A DNA stretch of 8,572 bases, taken from assembly GCA_900551145.1 (NCBI GenBank), contig URUQ01000052.1, positions 1 through 8,572 on the forward strand. Reading direction: 5' to 3'. The stretch is from an uncultured Eubacteriales bacterium (GTDB lineage Bacteria; Bacillota; Clostridia; Christensenellales; CAG-917). The translations under genes and the position numbers were made by a program. This document shows positions 6,553 through 8,572 of this stretch, one piece after another. Under the pieces are notes generated by a model that was not told the DNA's origin, searched no databases, and was given only the letters and a program-made list of their open reading frames with translations. Position 1 is the stretch's first letter; each line of letters starts with the position of its first letter.

Positions 6553-8103
6553 TTAACCGATGACGCTATGGATAAATTTGTCAAAGGCCTCTTGACCTTG
6601 TTCGTCGTTCTTGAACACTGCGGTGGTGTCGAGAATTTTCTCGCAAGCGTTGTTGATATAATCGGTTACTGCGTTTTCCGCTTTTTCTTCCGAGCAAGAC
6701 GTGCCGTTGTCTACGACGAGTTGGGTTATCATGCCGAGGTGCTTGTGTAAGGGATGCGTTTCTTCCGCAATTGCCTTGAAGTCGAGAGGCGTTTTGCCCG
6801 TGAGGATATCGCGGATTTGCGCCGCTTCACCCGCAAGGCGTCCGGGGAGAATAAAGAGGCCCATAACCTCGATGATGCCTATTGACTCTTGCTTGATGTT
6901 GTGCAACTCTTGCGCGGGGTGGAATATGCCGAAGGGGTGTTTCTCGTCCGTGCGGTTGTTGCGCAATATGAGGTTGAATTGATACTCTCCGTCGTCGTTG
7001 ATAGACGCTATCGGGGTGATTGCGTTGTGTTGCACGCTTTGTCCGTCCTTTTGAGTGGAGCAGAGAATATCTACGCTTTCGTCGCTATATACGTCCCACG
7101 CTTTGCGGAATTTGTTTGCCACTTCCAACGCTTGATTGCGGTTGGTGCTTTCTATGCGGACGATAGAGTTGTACCAGTCCACCACCGACACGTTGACGTC
7201 GGGATATCCGCCAATCTTGAAGTATCTGCGAGAGGGACGCGTGAACACGGGGAGAACTTTGTTTCCGCCTTGATAGTGGTCGTGCGCGAGGATAGAACCT
7301 CCGACAATGGGAAGTGCCGCGTTGGAGCCGATAAAGTAGTGTGGAAACATATCCACGAAGTCGAGCATACGACGGAAGGTCGCGTCGCTTACGCACATAG
7401 GTCTATGTTCTTTGCACACCGCGATAACGTGCTGATCAAAGTAACTGTACGGCGAGAACTGCATAAACCAATCCTCTCCGTCGAGTTGGAATGGGACGGT
7501 GCGTATGGTTTGACGAGCAGCCATAGCGGCGTTGCCCGCAAATCCGAGATTTTCCGCACACAAAGCGCACTTGGGATAACCGGTCTTTGCCTCTTTGGCA
7601 AGGCGTACTTGTTCGGGTGTTTTTTCGGGTTTGGAGAGGTTGATTGTAACGATAATCTTGCCTCTTTTGCAGTCGTGTTCCCAGATAATGTTTTTATCGA
7701 GGTCTTTTTTGCGCAAATACGCACTGTCGATGCCGAGAGTGTGGAGCATATCGCATGCCGCTTTCGGCCCGTCGTAAGACGCGATATCGTCAAACATATC
7801 CACCACTTTGGACGGGGTGGGCATGCAGTAGCCGATTAGGCGCGTTTCAAAGAGCAATTTTTGATTTTCGTCAATGATTTTTTTGCGTACGGCGTAGCTT
7901 GAAAGCGAGTCCATAACCTCGTAAAAATCGTAATCTCCGATTTTGTCCGAGTCCGTAGGTTCGGTGAGGTTCAAAGCGTCGAGCAATTGATTTTGGACGT
8001 ATATCACGTCATAATCTTCGAGATATAAGTGCTTCACCGCATAATCGAGCAGTTTCGCGACGTTTTGCTTTGCAATTTCGTCATAAGAAAGTCTTGGCGA
8101 CAT
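6553..8103 (-). CDS. galT: Galactose-1-phosphate uridylyltransferase, class II (UDP-glucose--hexose-1-phosphate uridylyltransferase)
   Basis: GalT transfers UMP from UDP-glucose to galactose-1-phosphate, giving UDP-galactose and glucose-1-phosphate, the second step of the cytoplasmic Leloir pathway. The length of 516 residues suits the class II (Firmicutes) form, which is much longer than the E. coli type. The catalytic region is clear: GGSILAHDHYQGG has the active-site HDH at residues 274-276. It is preceded by conserved blocks such as PFQLDGEDWFMQFSPY (204-219) and IGSNAALPIVGG. A CxxC (179/182) occurs near the middle. The frame is open 23 codons further upstream to 8172, but I start at the ATG complementary to 8101-8103 because GGAGG (complement of 8108-8112) lies just before it and the longer version would run through the promoter. 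galK is divergent on the other side of a shared control region. No frame damage is seen. Confidence 0.95.
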   Translation of the reverse strand: MSPRLSYDEIAKQNVAKLLDYAVKHLYLEDYDVIYVQNQLLDALNLTEPTDSDKIGDYDFYEVMDSLSSYAVRKKIIDENQKLLFETRLIGYCMPTPSKVVDMFDDIASYDGPKAACDMLHTLGIDSAYLRKKDLDKNIIWEHDCKRGKIIVTINLSKPEKTPEQVRLAKEAKTGYPKCALCAENLGFAGNAAMAARQTIRTVPFQLDGEDWFMQFSPYSYFDQHVIAVCKEHRPMCVSDATFRRMLDFVDMFPHYFIGSNAALPIVGGSILAHDHYQGGNKVLPVFTRPSRRYFKIGGYPDVNVSVVDWYNSIVRIESTNRNQALEVANKFRKAWDVYSDESVDILCSTQKDGQSVQHNAITPIASINDDGEYQFNLILRNNRTDEKHPFGIFHPAQELHNIKQESIGIIEVMGLFILPGRLAGEAAQIRDILTGKTPLDFKAIAEETHPLHKHLGMITQLVVDNGTSCSEEKAENAVTDYINNACEKILDTTAVFKNDEQGQEAFDKFIHSVIG

Positions 8104-8107
8104 AAAA

Positions 8108-8112
8108 CCTCC
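8108..8112 (-). promoter_or_regulatory. Ribosome binding site of galT
   Basis: GGAGG on the minus strand, 4 bases before the ATG whose complement is at 8101-8103. It decides between this start and an in-frame ATG at 8172 that has no such site. Confidence 0.8.
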
Positions 8113-8145
8113 GAGTGAAAGTATAAAATTTTTCAACGCAAATAT

Positions 8146-8173
8146 TGTAGCACACTTAAAATGGTATAGCAAG
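8146..8173 (-). promoter_or_regulatory. Candidate galT promoter with extended -10
   Basis: On the minus strand TACAAT (complement of 8146-8151) is preceded by TGC, giving an extended -10 TGCTACAAT. The -35 is weak (CTTGCT, 16 bases upstream, or TTGCTA at 15), as is common when an extended -10 is present. Initiation near 8139 would give a leader of about 36 bases. Confidence 0.55.
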
Positions 8174-8182
8174 TCACTTTGC

Positions 8183-8195
8183 GCAATAGTATTGC
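8183..8195. promoter_or_regulatory. Inverted repeat overlapping the galK -35, operator candidate
   Basis: GCAATAGTATTGC is a perfect 13-base inverted repeat around a central G. It overlaps the galK -35 (8192-8197) and lies upstream of the galT -35, so a bound protein could act on both promoters. It does not match the usual LacI/GalR-type operator core that I know. Confidence 0.4.
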
Positions 8196-8220
8196 AAATT
8201 TCAATGCGTTATGGTACAAT
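8192..8220 (+). promoter_or_regulatory. galK promoter
   Basis: TTGCAA (8192-8197) and TACAAT (8215-8220) are separated by exactly 17 bases, matching the housekeeping sigma consensus closely. Transcription would start near 8227, inside the palindrome at 8221-8238, giving a leader of about 26 bases before the galK ATG. Confidence 0.7.
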
Positions 8221-8238
8221 ATAGCATAATTATGCTAT
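8221..8238. promoter_or_regulatory. Perfect 18-base palindrome at the galK transcription start, operator candidate
   Basis: ATAGCATAATTATGCTAT is its own reverse complement. It begins directly after the -10 and covers the expected start point, the classic position for a repressor site. With no central loop it is unlikely to be a hairpin, and it ends 2 bases before the AAGGA that serves galK. Which regulator binds cannot be told; no regulator gene is in the window. Confidence 0.55.
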
Positions 8239-8252
8239 TAAAGGACGACGTT

Positions 8253-8572
8253 ATGAGATTTGACTATCTTTTCGGAGACAACTTCGACGAAGTTTGCAAG
8301 GACGTTTTCGCGTCGGGCGCAGACGAGCAAAGACCGCGTTTTGAGGAATTGCTTGCAATGCACAAAGACGTTTTCAACACGCAAGACGTGGATTTTTATT
8401 CCTCCCCGGGACGTATCGAAATCGTGGGCAACCACACCGACCACAACGGCGGAAAAGTGCTTTGCTCGGCAATCAATTTTGACACTCTCGCAAGCGTTTC
8501 CCCGCGCACGGACGGCATTATCGAGGTCAAATCAAAGGGCTATCCGATGCTTCGCGTGGATGTGTCCGCACC
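8253..8572 (+). CDS. galK: Galactokinase, N-terminal part (cut by the window end)
   Basis: Galactokinase phosphorylates galactose with ATP at C1, the first step of the Leloir pathway, in the cytoplasm. Only 106 codons are present. The diagnostic block is SPGRIEIVGNHTDHNGG, the galactokinase N-terminal signature (usually GRxNxIGEHTDYNxG) that binds the sugar. The GNHTDHN form, with N for E and H for Y, fits a subgroup of Clostridia galactokinases as I recall it. The GHMP-family ATP-binding motif lies beyond the window. The ATG at 8253 is preceded by AAGGA (8241-8245) at 7 bases, and the frame remains open to the end. The gene is divergent from galT, which uses its product. Confidence 0.9.
   Translation, partial: MRFDYLFGDNFDEVCKDVFASGADEQRPRFEELLAMHKDVFNTQDVDFYSSPGRIEIVGNHTDHNGGKVLCSAINFDTLASVSPRTDGIIEVKSKGYPMLRVDVSA

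Noticed and set aside
6472..6750. Plus-strand open frame of 92 codons running over the terminator into galT
   Set aside because: It passes through the bidirectional terminator and the antisense of the galT 3' end, with no sign of a real protein.
6889..7839. Plus-strand open frame of 316 codons inside galT
   Set aside because: It is the antisense shadow of galT, whose catalytic HDH motif and family-long conservation are clear. No ribosome binding site or promoter is apparent for the opposite frame.

Overview
The window looks like chromosomal DNA of a low-to-mid GC member of the Bacillota, most likely an uncultured Clostridia. This rests on UvrB and UvrA of Gram-positive type, a class II galactose-1-phosphate uridylyltransferase (the Firmicutes form), a galactokinase with the GNHTDHN variant of the family signature, and GGAGG-type ribosome binding sites. 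No taxon can be fixed from the sequence alone.

Positions 1-1274: a promoter-like stretch, then two small genes (140-580 and 671-1081). They share one plan, a soluble N-terminal domain followed by a single C-terminal hydrophobic segment, and look like diverged paralogues. I recognise no named family. A 193-base gap follows, with a possible promoter for the next operon.

Positions 1275-6069: uvrB and uvrA, in tandem and almost touching, both intact with all ATPase motifs visible. Together they supply the damage-recognition and damage-verification half of nucleotide excision repair.

Positions 6070-6552 hold no intact gene but are rich in structure. There is a long nested hairpin just after uvrA. 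It is followed by a degenerate array of about 72-base repeats that reads as a repeated peptide on the minus strand. A start-less reading frame of about 50 codons on the plus strand abuts the array. A symmetrical terminator closes the region and serves converging transcripts. This is the least explained part of the window.

Positions 6553-8572: galT (minus strand) and the first 106 codons of galK (plus strand), transcribed divergently from a compact region of about 150 bases. That region carries a promoter for each gene and two perfect inverted repeats placed like operators. GalK makes galactose-1-phosphate and GalT exchanges it with UDP-glucose, so this is the core of the Leloir galactose pathway with a likely shared local regulator. 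I saw no CRISPR array, tRNA, rRNA or insertion sequence transposase.
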